The notes beneath the pieces are model-generated. The model saw only the letters and a list, made by a program, of their open reading frames with translations. It searched no databases and was not told the DNA's origin. A stretch of DNA of 64,000 nucleotides from Olivibacter jilunii (GTDB lineage Bacteria > Bacteroidota > Bacteroidia > Sphingobacteriales > Sphingobacteriaceae), in assembly GCF_900607235.1 (NCBI RefSeq), contig NZ_LR027859.1, positions 100,551 through 164,550 of the forward strand. Direction: 5' to 3'. Of this stretch, positions 37,479 to 46,573 are shown piece by piece. Every line of letters begins with the position of its first letter. The stretch's first letter is position 1. The position numbers were made by a program, and so were the translations under genes.

Positions 37479-39272
37479 ATGGCACTTTCGCGCGTTTTTG
37501 ATTTGTTATCTAATTATAAGTCTTCCTTTGGACAAAAAACGGTTGTAGCGGGGAAGGAGGGAGGAAAATGGATGTGTTATGAAACCGATCATTTTCTTCA
37601 GATTGTTGATAACCTTAGTAAAGGCTTGCTCAATTTAGGCATAAAAAAAGGAGATAAGCTTGCCATTATGTCAGCTAACCGACCGGAATGGAACTTTACC
37701 GACTTTGCGATCAACCAAATAGGTGCTGCGGTAGTTCCGTTGTACCCAACCTTATCGGATCACGACCTAAATTATATTACCGAAAACGCAGAAGTGAAAA
37801 TGGCCTTTGTAGGCACCTCGGATTTAGCTAAAAAATTGAAGACTGCACTTACCTTACACAATCTGGATATTCCATTATATACTTTTGATAAAGTAGAGGG
37901 GGAGAAATATTGGAAGGAAATTGAAGAGATTGGGGCATCGCTCACCACCGTTGATCTCGACGTTTACCGAAATGATATTCATGAAGATGATTTATTGACG
38001 CTCATTTATACCTCGGGAACTACCGGTAGTCCTAAAGGCGTGTTTTTATCACACAAAAATTTGGTAAGTAATTTCACCGATTGTGCCCATTTGCTTCCGG
38101 AGAATTATAAGACAGCCATTAGCTTTTTGCCTCTATGCCATATCTTTGAGAGGATGGTCGTTTACCTATACTTTTATAAAGGGATAAGTGTTTATTATGC
38201 GGAAAATATGGATACCATTGTTGCCGACATCAATGACGTGAAGCCGAATGGCTTTACAACAGTGCCCCGGGTATTGGAAAAGGTTTACGACAAGATTGTG
38301 GATAAAGGAAAGGCACTTACCGGGATTAAACATGCGCTGTTCTTCTGGGCTTTAGACTTGGGCTTGAAATTTAAAGAACCCCGTAAGAATTCGTTTTTCT
38401 ACAAGATTAAGTTGGCAATAGCTAGAAAGCTTATCTTCAAAAAGTGGCAGATGGCTCTTGGAGGTAATATTGTGGGCATTATCAGTGGAGGTGCTGCTTT
38501 ACAAGAGCGTTTGGCACGAGTATTTTGGGCCGCAGGTATCCCGGTGTTGGAAGGTTACGGTTTAACGGAAACTTCACCGGTTATAGCAGTAAATAATTTT
38601 GAGAGAAATGGATTGGGGTTTGGAACTGTAGGTCCTTTGTTAAAATCAGTGAAGGTAAAAATAGCTAGTGATGGAGAGATTCTGTGTAAAGGGCCAAATG
38701 TGACGAAGGGCTATTATAAAAATGATGAGGCTACACGAGAGGCTTTCGATGAAGATGGGTACTTTAAAACCGGCGACATTGGTGAGTTGACAACAGAGGG
38801 CTTTTTGCGAATAACAGATCGTAAAAAGGAAATGTTTAAAACGGCAGGTGGTAAGTATGTCGCTCCTCAGATAATAGAGAATAAATTTATGGAATCGACA
38901 TTGATTGCACAAATTATGGTGATTGGAGAAGGAAAACGTTTTCCTGCCGCGCTCATCGTTCCTGCGTTTGAGGAATTAAAAAAGTGGGCAGGCAAAAATG
39001 GAATTTCCGGAAGTACGAAGGAAGATCTGATAAAAGATCCCAAGGTTATAGAAAAATATCAACATGTCCTTGATAAAACTAATGAAAGTTTTGGGCATTG
39101 GGAACAGGTTAAGAAATTTGTTCTGCTACCAAATGAATGGACGATTGATGGTGGTGAGCTGACACCGAAATTAAGCCTGAAACGAAAAGTGATATTAGAG
39201 CGAACCAAAGAACTGATTGATCATATTTATAGCGATGAACATGATCAGAAACCAAGGGAACAACATCCATAG
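37479..39272 (+). CDS. Long-chain acyl-CoA synthetase (AMP-binding)
   Basis: A 597-residue adenylate-forming ligase that activates fatty acids to acyl-CoA. The P-loop LIYTSGTTGSPKGVFLSH is near residue 177, GYGLTETSPVIAVN near 360, and the TGDIGELTTEGFLRITDRKKEMFKT hinge near 430. The length and the helical C-terminal extension resemble the long-chain FadD15-like branch. It is a single gene just upstream of the beta-oxidation cluster, consistent with feeding it. A short hairpin follows. Confidence 0.93.
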   Translation: MALSRVFDLLSNYKSSFGQKTVVAGKEGGKWMCYETDHFLQIVDNLSKGLLNLGIKKGDKLAIMSANRPEWNFTDFAINQIGAAVVPLYPTLSDHDLNYITENAEVKMAFVGTSDLAKKLKTALTLHNLDIPLYTFDKVEGEKYWKEIEEIGASLTTVDLDVYRNDIHEDDLLTLIYTSGTTGSPKGVFLSHKNLVSNFTDCAHLLPENYKTAISFLPLCHIFERMVVYLYFYKGISVYYAENMDTIVADINDVKPNGFTTVPRVLEKVYDKIVDKGKALTGIKHALFFWALDLGLKFKEPRKNSFFYKIKLAIARKLIFKKWQMALGGNIVGIISGGAALQERLARVFWAAGIPVLEGYGLTETSPVIAVNNFERNGLGFGTVGPLLKSVKVKIASDGEILCKGPNVTKGYYKNDEATREAFDEDGYFKTGDIGELTTEGFLRITDRKKEMFKTAGGKYVAPQIIENKFMESTLIAQIMVIGEGKRFPAALIVPAFEELKKWAGKNGISGSTKEDLIKDPKVIEKYQHVLDKTNESFGHWEQVKKFVLLPNEWTIDGGELTPKLSLKRKVILERTKELIDHIYSDEHDQKPREQHP

Positions 39273-39280
39273 CAGCTAAA

Positions 39281-39302
39281 TAGAGGAAATTATAATCCTC
39301 TA
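39281..39302. terminator. Short hairpin after the acyl-CoA synthetase gene
   Basis: TAGAGGA (39281-39287) pairs with TCCTCTA (39296-39302). The sequence after it is A/T-rich. It overlaps the end of the convergent cupin gene by three bases. Confidence 0.45.
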
Positions 39303-40166
39303 TTTAATCTTTTTAATCGCTCTGTTTGCCCGTGAAGTCGCTATAGCGATCTTGTACTGATACCACCTGTCCTTGAAGATTTTCCGCATCGTATTGTCGA
39401 AATGACGTGTGATCACCAGGTTTCTGAAACCGCGCCACTTGTCCATTCTTTTTGAAGGCAATGCCCGAACACTGATGGAATAGCCTTCTGTCACATACTG
39501 TATGTAGTGCCAATAGCCGGAAGGCATCAACAAGGTTTCACCAGGATGGATTTCCGCTTCATAGCCGTTTAAGTATTTAAGCGCTGGGTATTTAGCGTAG
39601 TCGGGATTTTTTAAGTTGGCAATACTATGAAAATTATAAGGAAGTTTGTACATCAAATCCGACTGGTCCAAAGGAAAAAGCCAGATTCGCTTGATACCTT
39701 TGTATTGTGTAATGAACACATGTGACATATCGATATCAAAATGATTCCGTGTGCTCGAGCCTTCTCCGCCGAAAAATAAAAAGGGAAGCCATTTAAGAAC
39801 CTTGCCACCCGTTAAATCATTGTATATTATATCATTATTTAGTTCAGGTTTTAGTTTTATCAAATTAAACAAAAATATACGCAGGTCCGTTGGTTCACGT
39901 TCGATCAAATCCAGATATTCGGAGAATTTCATCTTCGTCACCGGAGCACTTTTCGCCCGATCGTTTGAAGTGTCCTCTTTGCCATATAGTTCAATAACAT
40001 GATCGCCTGCAATCTCCTTGAAGTAGTCGTAGTTCCATTTACTGAATGCAGGACTATCTTTACTGACGAAATCTTCCAAGATAACCGGAACCCCTTTGTT
40101 AAAATATTGGTCAAGGAACTCTTTTGAGCTCAACCCTGATCGCCTATCTGTCTTCTTTAGTTGCAC
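39300..40166 (-). CDS. Cupin-like (JmjC-type) protein
   Basis: A 288-residue Cupin_8/JmjC-like protein. The probable Fe(II) triad is HxD in TRNHFDIDMSHVF (about residue 139) and a distal His in LLMPSGYWHYIQYV (about 220); a lysine before the core strand may hold 2-oxoglutarate. Relatives hydroxylate proteins or RNA, but the substrate here is unknown. The basic C terminus (ATSRANRAIKKIK) is notable. A -7 element TAAGTTTG (40202-40195, minus strand) lies 28 bases upstream. Confidence 0.87.
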   Translation of the reverse strand: MQLKKTDRRSGLSSKEFLDQYFNKGVPVILEDFVSKDSPAFSKWNYDYFKEIAGDHVIELYGKEDTSNDRAKSAPVTKMKFSEYLDLIEREPTDLRIFLFNLIKLKPELNNDIIYNDLTGGKVLKWLPFLFFGGEGSSTRNHFDIDMSHVFITQYKGIKRIWLFPLDQSDLMYKLPYNFHSIANLKNPDYAKYPALKYLNGYEAEIHPGETLLMPSGYWHYIQYVTEGYSISVRALPSKRMDKWRGFRNLVITRHFDNTMRKIFKDRWYQYKIAIATSRANRAIKKIK

Positions 40167-40259
40167 TTCTTATAGGTTATGACACGTGTAACTGCAAACT
40201 TATAAATTCTTTTGCATATGTAGTATGCTTTTTATTTAGATAAATTATATACAAGAGAA

Positions 40260-40355
40260 ATGCCAAAATCGCTCTTAAGAGACGATATGATCTTAGAATT
40301 GAATGATAAAGACAGTGTGGAAGCCAAATTGCTTCGAAAATCCTCAATTAACTGA
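40260..40355 (+). CDS. Possible 31-residue ORF, function unknown
   Basis: ATG 40260 opens a 31-codon frame (MPKSLLRDDMILELNDKDSV, then EAKLLRKSSIN) in the gap before the MarR gene. Charged composition and a purine-rich AAGAGAA just upstream make translation possible. It could equally be chance. Confidence 0.2.
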   Translation: MPKSLLRDDMILELNDKDSVEAKLLRKSSIN

Positions 40356-40371
40356 AAACTTTATAAAGTTC

Positions 40372-40402
40372 TTGTTTCTTATGGAATTATAGATTAGATT
40401 TG
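40372..40402 (+). promoter_or_regulatory. Promoter of the MarR/beta-oxidation cluster
   Basis: TTG at 40372-40374, 20 bases, TAGATTTG at 40395-40402. Transcription should start near 40408, about 15 bases before the MarR ATG. The site would be a natural target for autoregulation. Confidence 0.7.
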
Positions 40403-40422
40403 CTATGCAAGCATAATAAAAA

Positions 40423-40860
40423 ATGAGCCAAGAGAATACCATTGATTATTACTTAAAGATTACCTGGCAGTCAATTGCTAGTAAATACAATCAATTAGCA
40501 TCGAAACACGGCATTACACAGGCAACAGGATATGTTTTGATCAATATCAGAAAAGACGGGACACCCGTTACGCAAATAGCCGGATTATTAGGTGTTAAAT
40601 CAACAAGTTTATCGCGTATGTTAAGCGGAATGGAACAACAAGGGCTAATTTATAGAAGAGCCGACGCACAGGATAAGCGTTCGGTACGTGTTTTTTTAAC
40701 GGAGGAAGGACAGAAAAGGCGAGAGATTGCAAAAAATATTGTAAGGGAATTTAATAGTTACCTGGACAGCTTAATTAAAGATAGTGAGCGACAAAAACTT
40801 ATAGATACATTGAAACGATTAAATGAATTGGCTGTTAAATATGTTCCGAAAGAAGGGTAA
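40423..40860 (+). CDS. MarR family transcriptional regulator
   Basis: A 145-residue winged-helix regulator. GTPVTQIAGLLGVKSTSLSRMLSGMEQQGLI is the helix-turn-helix region (about residues 46-76) and RRADAQDKRSVRVFLTEEG is the wing. Terminal helices make the dimer interface. It is the first gene before the hydroxyacyl-CoA dehydrogenase, thiolase and acyl-CoA dehydrogenase genes, so it probably senses an acyl-CoA or fatty acid and controls this cluster; that is inferred from position. Confidence 0.93.
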   Translation: MSQENTIDYYLKITWQSIASKYNQLASKHGITQATGYVLINIRKDGTPVTQIAGLLGVKSTSLSRMLSGMEQQGLIYRRADAQDKRSVRVFLTEEGQKRREIAKNIVREFNSYLDSLIKDSERQKLIDTLKRLNELAVKYVPKEG

Positions 40861-40920
40861 GCTGAATAAAAAGCTTGAAAAAAGCTATTGTCACTATGTT
40901 TTATCAAAAGCCTCTTAGTT

Positions 40921-43350
40921 ATGATCAATAAAAGTATAAAGAAGGTAGCCGTATTGGGTTCAGGGGTAATGGGGTCTCGTATTGCCTGTCATTTCGCCAA
41001 TATAGGTGTTTCTGTTTTATTATTGGATATCGCTCCGACGGAGCTTTCCCCTGACGAACAGGCCAAAGGTCTAACTTTGGAAAGCCGACAGGTTAGAAAC
41101 CGTATCGTTAGTCAATCATTAGAAACCGCATTAAAGACAAACCCATCGCCTATATATAGCAAGCAATATGTTCAGCGTATCACAACAGGTAACTTTACAG
41201 ATAATATGGCTGATATAGCGCATGTCGATTGGATTATAGAGGTGGTTGTAGAGCGTTTGGATATTAAGCGACAGATTTTCACGCAGATAGAACAATATCG
41301 AAAACCAGGGACGCTTGTTAGTAGTAATACCTCTGGTATTCCTATGCATCTAATGATTGAGGGACGAAGTGAAGATTTCAAAAAACACTTTTGTGGTACT
41401 CATTTCTTTAACCCACCTCGTTATCTGAGGTTGTTGGAAATCATCCCATCACGCGAAACGGAACCTGCGATTATCGAGTTTTTAATGCATTATGGAGATA
41501 AATTTCTAGGCAAAACAACTGTGTTGTGCAAAGACACTCCCGCATTTATTGGAAATAGGATTGGTGTATACTCAATGTTGGCCGTCACACATTTGGTTAA
41601 GAAGCTAGATCTCACCCTAGAAGAAGTAGATAAATATACAGGTCCTGCTATGGGACACCCCAAATCTGCCACTTTTAGGACCTCGGATGTTGTCGGGTTG
41701 GATACGATGGTGAATGTTGCAAAAGGCCTATACGAAAATGTTCCTGAAGATGAAGCGCGGGATATTTTCGTTTTGCCGAGCTATATTGACAACATGGCTG
41801 AAAGAAAGTGGCTGGGTGAAAAAACTAAACAAGGCTTTTATAAGAAAGTAAAAGATGAGAAGGGAAATAGTGAAATCCTGGTGCTTGACTTGGGCACCAT
41901 GTCTTATCGAAAGCAGGAAAAGATAAAATCGGTAACATTAGAGGAAACCAAAAAGATTGATGACCTGGCGAAACGAATGAAAGTTTATGAACAGGGAAAT
42001 GATAAAGCAGCGGAATTATTTCGCGCCATGCATTATCCACTGTTTGAATATGTATCTAAACGTATTCCGGAGATAAGTGAAGAGTTTTATCGAATTGACG
42101 ATGCGATGCGCGCGGGCTTTGGTTGGGAATTAGGACCCTTTCAAGTATGGGATGCGCTAGGTGTTGAGGAAACATTAGAAAAAATAAAGCAAGAAGAAAA
42201 GCGGATTCCAGGGCAAACGGGCGAAGTCGCATCGTGGGTATTGGAAATGTTGCAATCCGGGCATAAAAGCTTTTATAAGGTCGAAAACGGGAAAAGATTA
42301 TTTTATGATATTCAGAGCAAAGACTATAAAGAAATCCCTGGTATAGCTGATTTTATCAACTTAGACGATCTCCGAAAAACGAAGACCTTATGGAAAAATA
42401 GTGGCGTATCAATCATCGACCTAGGTGACGGGATACTTAATGCAGAGATCCATACGAAGATGAATACGATCGGTGGAGATGTGATTCAAGGCATTAACAA
42501 AGCAATTGATATGGCCGAAAAAGAATATAAGGGCTTGGTTATCGGGAACGACGGAGCCAACTTCTCTGCCGGAGCCAATATCGGGATGATTTTTATGATG
42601 GCCGTAGAGCAGGATTACGATGAGTTAAATATGGCCGTTAAGTTATTTCAGAATACGGCCATGCGCTTGCGTTACTCGAATATACCCGTCGTAGTTGCTC
42701 CATTTAATCTGACCTTGGGAGGAGGGTGTGAATTTGCTATGCATGCTGATTTCGTGCAGCTCCATGCGGAAACTTATATGGGACTCGTTGAATTTGGGGT
42801 TGGGGTGATACCGGGTGGTGGTGGCTCGAAAGAATTTGCCTTAAGGGCTTCAGATGAGTATAAAGCAGATCAAATTAGTCAAAATGTGCTAAAGGAACGT
42901 TTTTTAACCATCGGCCAAGCAAAAGTAAGTACTTCCGGAATAGAGGCATACGAACTAGGTTATCTCCAACAAGGTAAATTTGCCATTACGATGAATCGTA
43001 GCCGATTGCTTGCGGATGCAAAGGCAAAGGCTTTAGGTCTGGCTGAAGCCGGCTATACTGCGCCTATTCCGAGAAACAATATTAAAGTATTGGGAAAGCA
43101 GGGATTAGGCATCGTGTACGTTGGAGCAAACTCAATGAAATCAGGAAATTATATTAGCGAACATGATCAGAAAATATCAGAGAAGCTTGGCTGGGTATTG
43201 TGTGGGGGAGACCTCTCGGCACCTACGGAAGTTTCCGAGCAATACTTGTTGGATCTTGAAAGAAAGGCCTTTTTGGAGCTGACAGCGGAAAGGAAAACAC
43301 TGGAACGAATACAGCACATGTTAACTAAAGGTAAAGCACTCAGAAACTAA
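40921..43350 (+). CDS. Bifunctional 3-hydroxyacyl-CoA dehydrogenase / enoyl-CoA hydratase
   Basis: An 809-residue beta-oxidation enzyme. The N-terminal NAD-binding fold (KKVAVLGSGVMGSRIACHFA) and 3HCDH domain come first (about 1-310 and a second helical part to about 440); the enoyl-CoA hydratase domain (FSAGANIGMIFMMA, EFAMHADFVQ, GLVEFGVGVIPGGGGSKEF) is C-terminal. This order is the reverse of E. coli FadB/FadJ, where the hydratase comes first. I chose ATG 40921 rather than the in-frame TTG 40888, because the Rossmann fold starts immediately after it. Confidence 0.93.
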   Translation: MINKSIKKVAVLGSGVMGSRIACHFANIGVSVLLLDIAPTELSPDEQAKGLTLESRQVRNRIVSQSLETALKTNPSPIYSKQYVQRITTGNFTDNMADIAHVDWIIEVVVERLDIKRQIFTQIEQYRKPGTLVSSNTSGIPMHLMIEGRSEDFKKHFCGTHFFNPPRYLRLLEIIPSRETEPAIIEFLMHYGDKFLGKTTVLCKDTPAFIGNRIGVYSMLAVTHLVKKLDLTLEEVDKYTGPAMGHPKSATFRTSDVVGLDTMVNVAKGLYENVPEDEARDIFVLPSYIDNMAERKWLGEKTKQGFYKKVKDEKGNSEILVLDLGTMSYRKQEKIKSVTLEETKKIDDLAKRMKVYEQGNDKAAELFRAMHYPLFEYVSKRIPEISEEFYRIDDAMRAGFGWELGPFQVWDALGVEETLEKIKQEEKRIPGQTGEVASWVLEMLQSGHKSFYKVENGKRLFYDIQSKDYKEIPGIADFINLDDLRKTKTLWKNSGVSIIDLGDGILNAEIHTKMNTIGGDVIQGINKAIDMAEKEYKGLVIGNDGANFSAGANIGMIFMMAVEQDYDELNMAVKLFQNTAMRLRYSNIPVVVAPFNLTLGGGCEFAMHADFVQLHAETYMGLVEFGVGVIPGGGGSKEFALRASDEYKADQISQNVLKERFLTIGQAKVSTSGIEAYELGYLQQGKFAITMNRSRLLADAKAKALGLAEAGYTAPIPRNNIKVLGKQGLGIVYVGANSMKSGNYISEHDQKISEKLGWVLCGGDLSAPTEVSEQYLLDLERKAFLELTAERKTLERIQHMLTKGKALRN

Positions 43351-43372
43351 GTTATCTTAAAATAGTGAAGAT

Positions 43373-44545
43373 ATGGAAGCATATATAATAGCGGGTTACA
43401 GAACGGCTGTAGGAAAGGCTCCAAAAGGCGCTTTCCGATTTACACGTGCTGATGATTTGGCTGCGGCGGTCATAAGACACCTGGTCAATTCTGTTCCTAA
43501 CCTTAATAAAGAAGAAATAGATGATGTCATTGTTGGAAACGCTACGCCTGAAGCAGAGCAAGGGTTAAATATGGCAAGGCTCATTTCTTTGATGGCACTC
43601 GATACTGATAAGGTTCCCGGCGTTACGGTCAATAGATATTGTGCATCAGGTTTGGAGACAATAGCAACTGCTGTGGCTAAAATAAAAGCAGGAATGGCAG
43701 ATGTAATTGTTGCCGGCGGTGTTGAAGTGATGTCGGGTATGCCTATGGGGGGGTGGAAAGTGGTTCCAAATTCAGATGTAGCAAAGACACACCCCGACTG
43801 GTATTGGAATATGGGCTTGACGGCCGAAGCGGTCGCTAAAGAATATAAGGTGAACAGGGAAGATATGGATTCGTTTTCTTATCATTCGCATCAAAAGGCA
43901 ATTTCAGCGATTACAAAGGGTTTGTTTAAAGAGGAAATTATGCCTTTTACGGTAATGGAAAACTTTGTTCGCGATAATAAGATCGGTACGAGAGAATATA
44001 TAGTGGATACAGATGAAGGACCCCGGGCTGATACAAGCCTTGAAGCGCTGGCTAAACTGAAGCCTGTTTTTGCGGCGGACGGACTTGTAACAGCTGGTAA
44101 CTCGAGCCAGACGTCAGATGGTGCAGCGTTTGTATTGGTTGTATCAGAGAGAAAGCTAAAGCAATTAAATTGCCAACCGATTGCCAGATTAGTTAGTTAT
44201 GCCGTAGCCGGTGTTCCACCACGTATTATGGGAATAGGTCCCATATTTGCTATACCAAAAGCGCTGAAACAAGCGGGACTAAATTTGGATGATCTTAGTC
44301 TTATTGAATTAAATGAGGCCTTTGCTTCCCAATCGCTGGCCGTTATTCGCGAGTTAAATTTAAATCCTGATTTAGTTAATGTAAATGGCGGAGCTGTTGC
44401 TTTGGGACACCCATTAGGTTGTACAGGAGCTAAATTAAGCGTACAAATTTTTAACGAACTAAAAAGAAGGAGGCAAAAATACGGAATGGTGACGATGTGT
44501 GTCGGAACAGGGCAAGGGGCTGCAGGAATCTTCGAAATGCTTTAG
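43373..44545 (+). CDS. Acetyl-CoA acyltransferase (thiolase)
   Basis: A 390-residue thiolase performing the final cleavage of beta-oxidation. The nucleophile is C90 in VTVNRYCASGLET. The catalytic His is in NGGAVALGHPLGCTGAK and the second Cys in MVTMCVGTGQGAAG. It starts 22 bases after the dehydrogenase/hydratase gene, matching the FadAB-type partnership. Confidence 0.96.
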   Translation: MEAYIIAGYRTAVGKAPKGAFRFTRADDLAAAVIRHLVNSVPNLNKEEIDDVIVGNATPEAEQGLNMARLISLMALDTDKVPGVTVNRYCASGLETIATAVAKIKAGMADVIVAGGVEVMSGMPMGGWKVVPNSDVAKTHPDWYWNMGLTAEAVAKEYKVNREDMDSFSYHSHQKAISAITKGLFKEEIMPFTVMENFVRDNKIGTREYIVDTDEGPRADTSLEALAKLKPVFAADGLVTAGNSSQTSDGAAFVLVVSERKLKQLNCQPIARLVSYAVAGVPPRIMGIGPIFAIPKALKQAGLNLDDLSLIELNEAFASQSLAVIRELNLNPDLVNVNGGAVALGHPLGCTGAKLSVQIFNELKRRRQKYGMVTMCVGTGQGAAGIFEML

Positions 44546-44607
44546 TGTTTATGCTTTATGTTGTGGAACTTAAGACCATTGCCTAACAATTACTAAAAAT
44601 ACAGATT

Positions 44608-46401
44608 ATGGAAACCGTGGATAAAAAGAGAGCAATAAAAGGTGGCGAATTCGTTATTAAAGAGACCCGTTACGAAGACGTTTTTATTCCTGAGGAGTTT
44701 GATGAGGAACAGCTGATGATCAAGAAAACCTGCCAAGATTTTCTTCAGACGGAGGTTACTCCAAATTTAGAAAGAATCGATAATCAAGAAGAAGGCCTAA
44801 TGCAAACCTTGCTTGATAAGGCAGGAGAACTTGGTTTGTTAGGTGTTTCTATACCGGAAGAATATGGGGGCTTTGGAAAGAACTTCAACACGTCTATGCT
44901 TGTTACAGATGCAGTGGGTGCCGGACATAGTTTTGCAGTAGCACTTTCTGCTCATACCGGTATAGGAACTTTACCTATCCTTTATTACGGGAATACCGAG
45001 CAAAAGCAAAAGTACATTCCAAAACTAGCCACAGGAGCGTATAAAGCAGCTTATTGCTTAACGGAGCCTAATGCAGGGTCGGATGCTAATAGCGGTCGCA
45101 CGACCGCTAAATTAAATGATGAGGGAACGCACTATCTGATCAACGGTCAAAAGATGTGGATTACAAACGGTGGTTTTGCCGATATATTTATCGTATTTGC
45201 TAAGATTGATGATGATAAGAATCTTTCGGCGTTTATTGTAGAGCGTGCCTTTGGGGGTATTACGATGAATCCCGAAGAACATAAACTGGGAATTAAAGGT
45301 TCTTCAACAAGACAGGTGTTTTTTAATGATTGCCCTGTCCCAAAAGAAAATCTGCTATCAGAACGCGAAAACGGATTTAAAATAGCGGTCAATATTCTAA
45401 ATATTGGGCGAATTAAACTTGGTGCAGCAGCTATCGGCTCTTCACGTAAGGTTATCTCGCAAGCAATTAACTATGCAAATGAACGGGTGCAGTTTAAATT
45501 GCCAATTGCGAAATTCGGTGCAATTCGGTATAAACTTGCGGAGATGGCAATTCGAAATTTCGCAGTGGAAAGTGCCGCTTACCGTGCAGGGCAGAATATT
45601 GATGATGCCTATGAAGCGCTTGTTTCCGACGGTATGGAACCCGCCAAAGCTAAACTAAAGTCGACCGAACAATTTGCTATTGAATGTGCAATTCTTAAGG
45701 TTTGTGGTTCAGAAATGCTCGACTATATCGTTGATGAAGGCGTGCAAATTTATGGTGGAATGGGTTATTCAGCCGACGCTCCAATGGAGAGGTCTTATCG
45801 CGATTCGAGAATTAATAGAATATTTGAAGGAACTAACGAAGTAAACCGTTTACTCATTGTTGATATGTTACTAAAGCGAGCGCTCAAAGGTGAACTTGAT
45901 CTCATGGGGCCAGCACAAGAGGTGGCAGGAGAATTAATGGCTATACCTGACTTTTCAGAACCTGAGGATGTTTTGCTTGCTTACGAAAAAAGAGTTATTG
46001 TGAATCTGAAGAAAGCGGGCCTATTAGTTGCCGGTGCTGCCGTTCAGAAGTTAATGATGACGCTACAAAAGGAACAGGAGATCTTAATGAATATCGCCGA
46101 TATTATCGGCACCGTTTATCTTGCTGAATCTACTTTATTAAGGGTGGAAAAATTAGTACACTTCAAAAATGAGCAAGAAGTGGCGGGACAAATAGAAATG
46201 GCACGGATCTTTTTATACAATGCAGTTGACAAAGTGTACTTGGCTGGTAAAGAAGCACTGAATTCTTTTGCAGAAGGCGATGAGTTAAAAATGATGTTGG
46301 CAGGCTTACGAAGATTTACAAAGCTAGAGCCATTTAATGTTAAAGAGGCGAGGCAACGAGTGGCCAAGCTGCTTATTGATGCCAACGGATATTGTTTTTA
46401 G
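44608..46401 (+). CDS. Acyl-CoA dehydrogenase
   Basis: A 597-residue FAD enzyme that makes the enoyl-CoA in the first step of beta-oxidation. AYCLTEPNAGSDANSGRTTA, KMWITNGGFADIFIVFA and YGGMGYSADAPMERSYRDSR with the downstream FEGTNEVNRL are characteristic. Residues after about 420 form an extra helical C-terminal domain absent from the 380-residue short-chain enzymes, as in the VLCAD-like branch. It starts 62 bases after the thiolase gene and ends the cluster. Confidence 0.95.
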   Translation: METVDKKRAIKGGEFVIKETRYEDVFIPEEFDEEQLMIKKTCQDFLQTEVTPNLERIDNQEEGLMQTLLDKAGELGLLGVSIPEEYGGFGKNFNTSMLVTDAVGAGHSFAVALSAHTGIGTLPILYYGNTEQKQKYIPKLATGAYKAAYCLTEPNAGSDANSGRTTAKLNDEGTHYLINGQKMWITNGGFADIFIVFAKIDDDKNLSAFIVERAFGGITMNPEEHKLGIKGSSTRQVFFNDCPVPKENLLSERENGFKIAVNILNIGRIKLGAAAIGSSRKVISQAINYANERVQFKLPIAKFGAIRYKLAEMAIRNFAVESAAYRAGQNIDDAYEALVSDGMEPAKAKLKSTEQFAIECAILKVCGSEMLDYIVDEGVQIYGGMGYSADAPMERSYRDSRINRIFEGTNEVNRLLIVDMLLKRALKGELDLMGPAQEVAGELMAIPDFSEPEDVLLAYEKRVIVNLKKAGLLVAGAAVQKLMMTLQKEQEILMNIADIIGTVYLAESTLLRVEKLVHFKNEQEVAGQIEMARIFLYNAVDKVYLAGKEALNSFAEGDELKMMLAGLRRFTKLEPFNVKEARQRVAKLLIDANGYCF

Positions 46402-46422
46402 ATAAATTATTAGCAAAGTCAA

Positions 46423-46456
46423 ACCTCATGGCAAAATCGAAGTTTTGCCATGAGGT
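46423..46456 (+). terminator. Perfect 14-base-pair hairpin after the acyl-CoA dehydrogenase gene
   Basis: ACCTCATGGCAAAA (46423-46436) pairs exactly with TTTTGCCATGAGGT (46443-46456) around a 6-base loop, 21 bases after the stop. The T-run typical of terminators is absent (ATTGATC), so an RNA-processing role or a Rho-type end is possible. Confidence 0.6.
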
Positions 46457-46573
46457 ATTGATCAAGGTCATTAATGTTGGAAAAGTGTTAAAATTAGTTC
46501 TAAGGCTTTTTGAAGTAAAAATTTTATGTTAGGTTTGGACTTACTTAACGTTGAGGATAGTCCAATGTATAAT

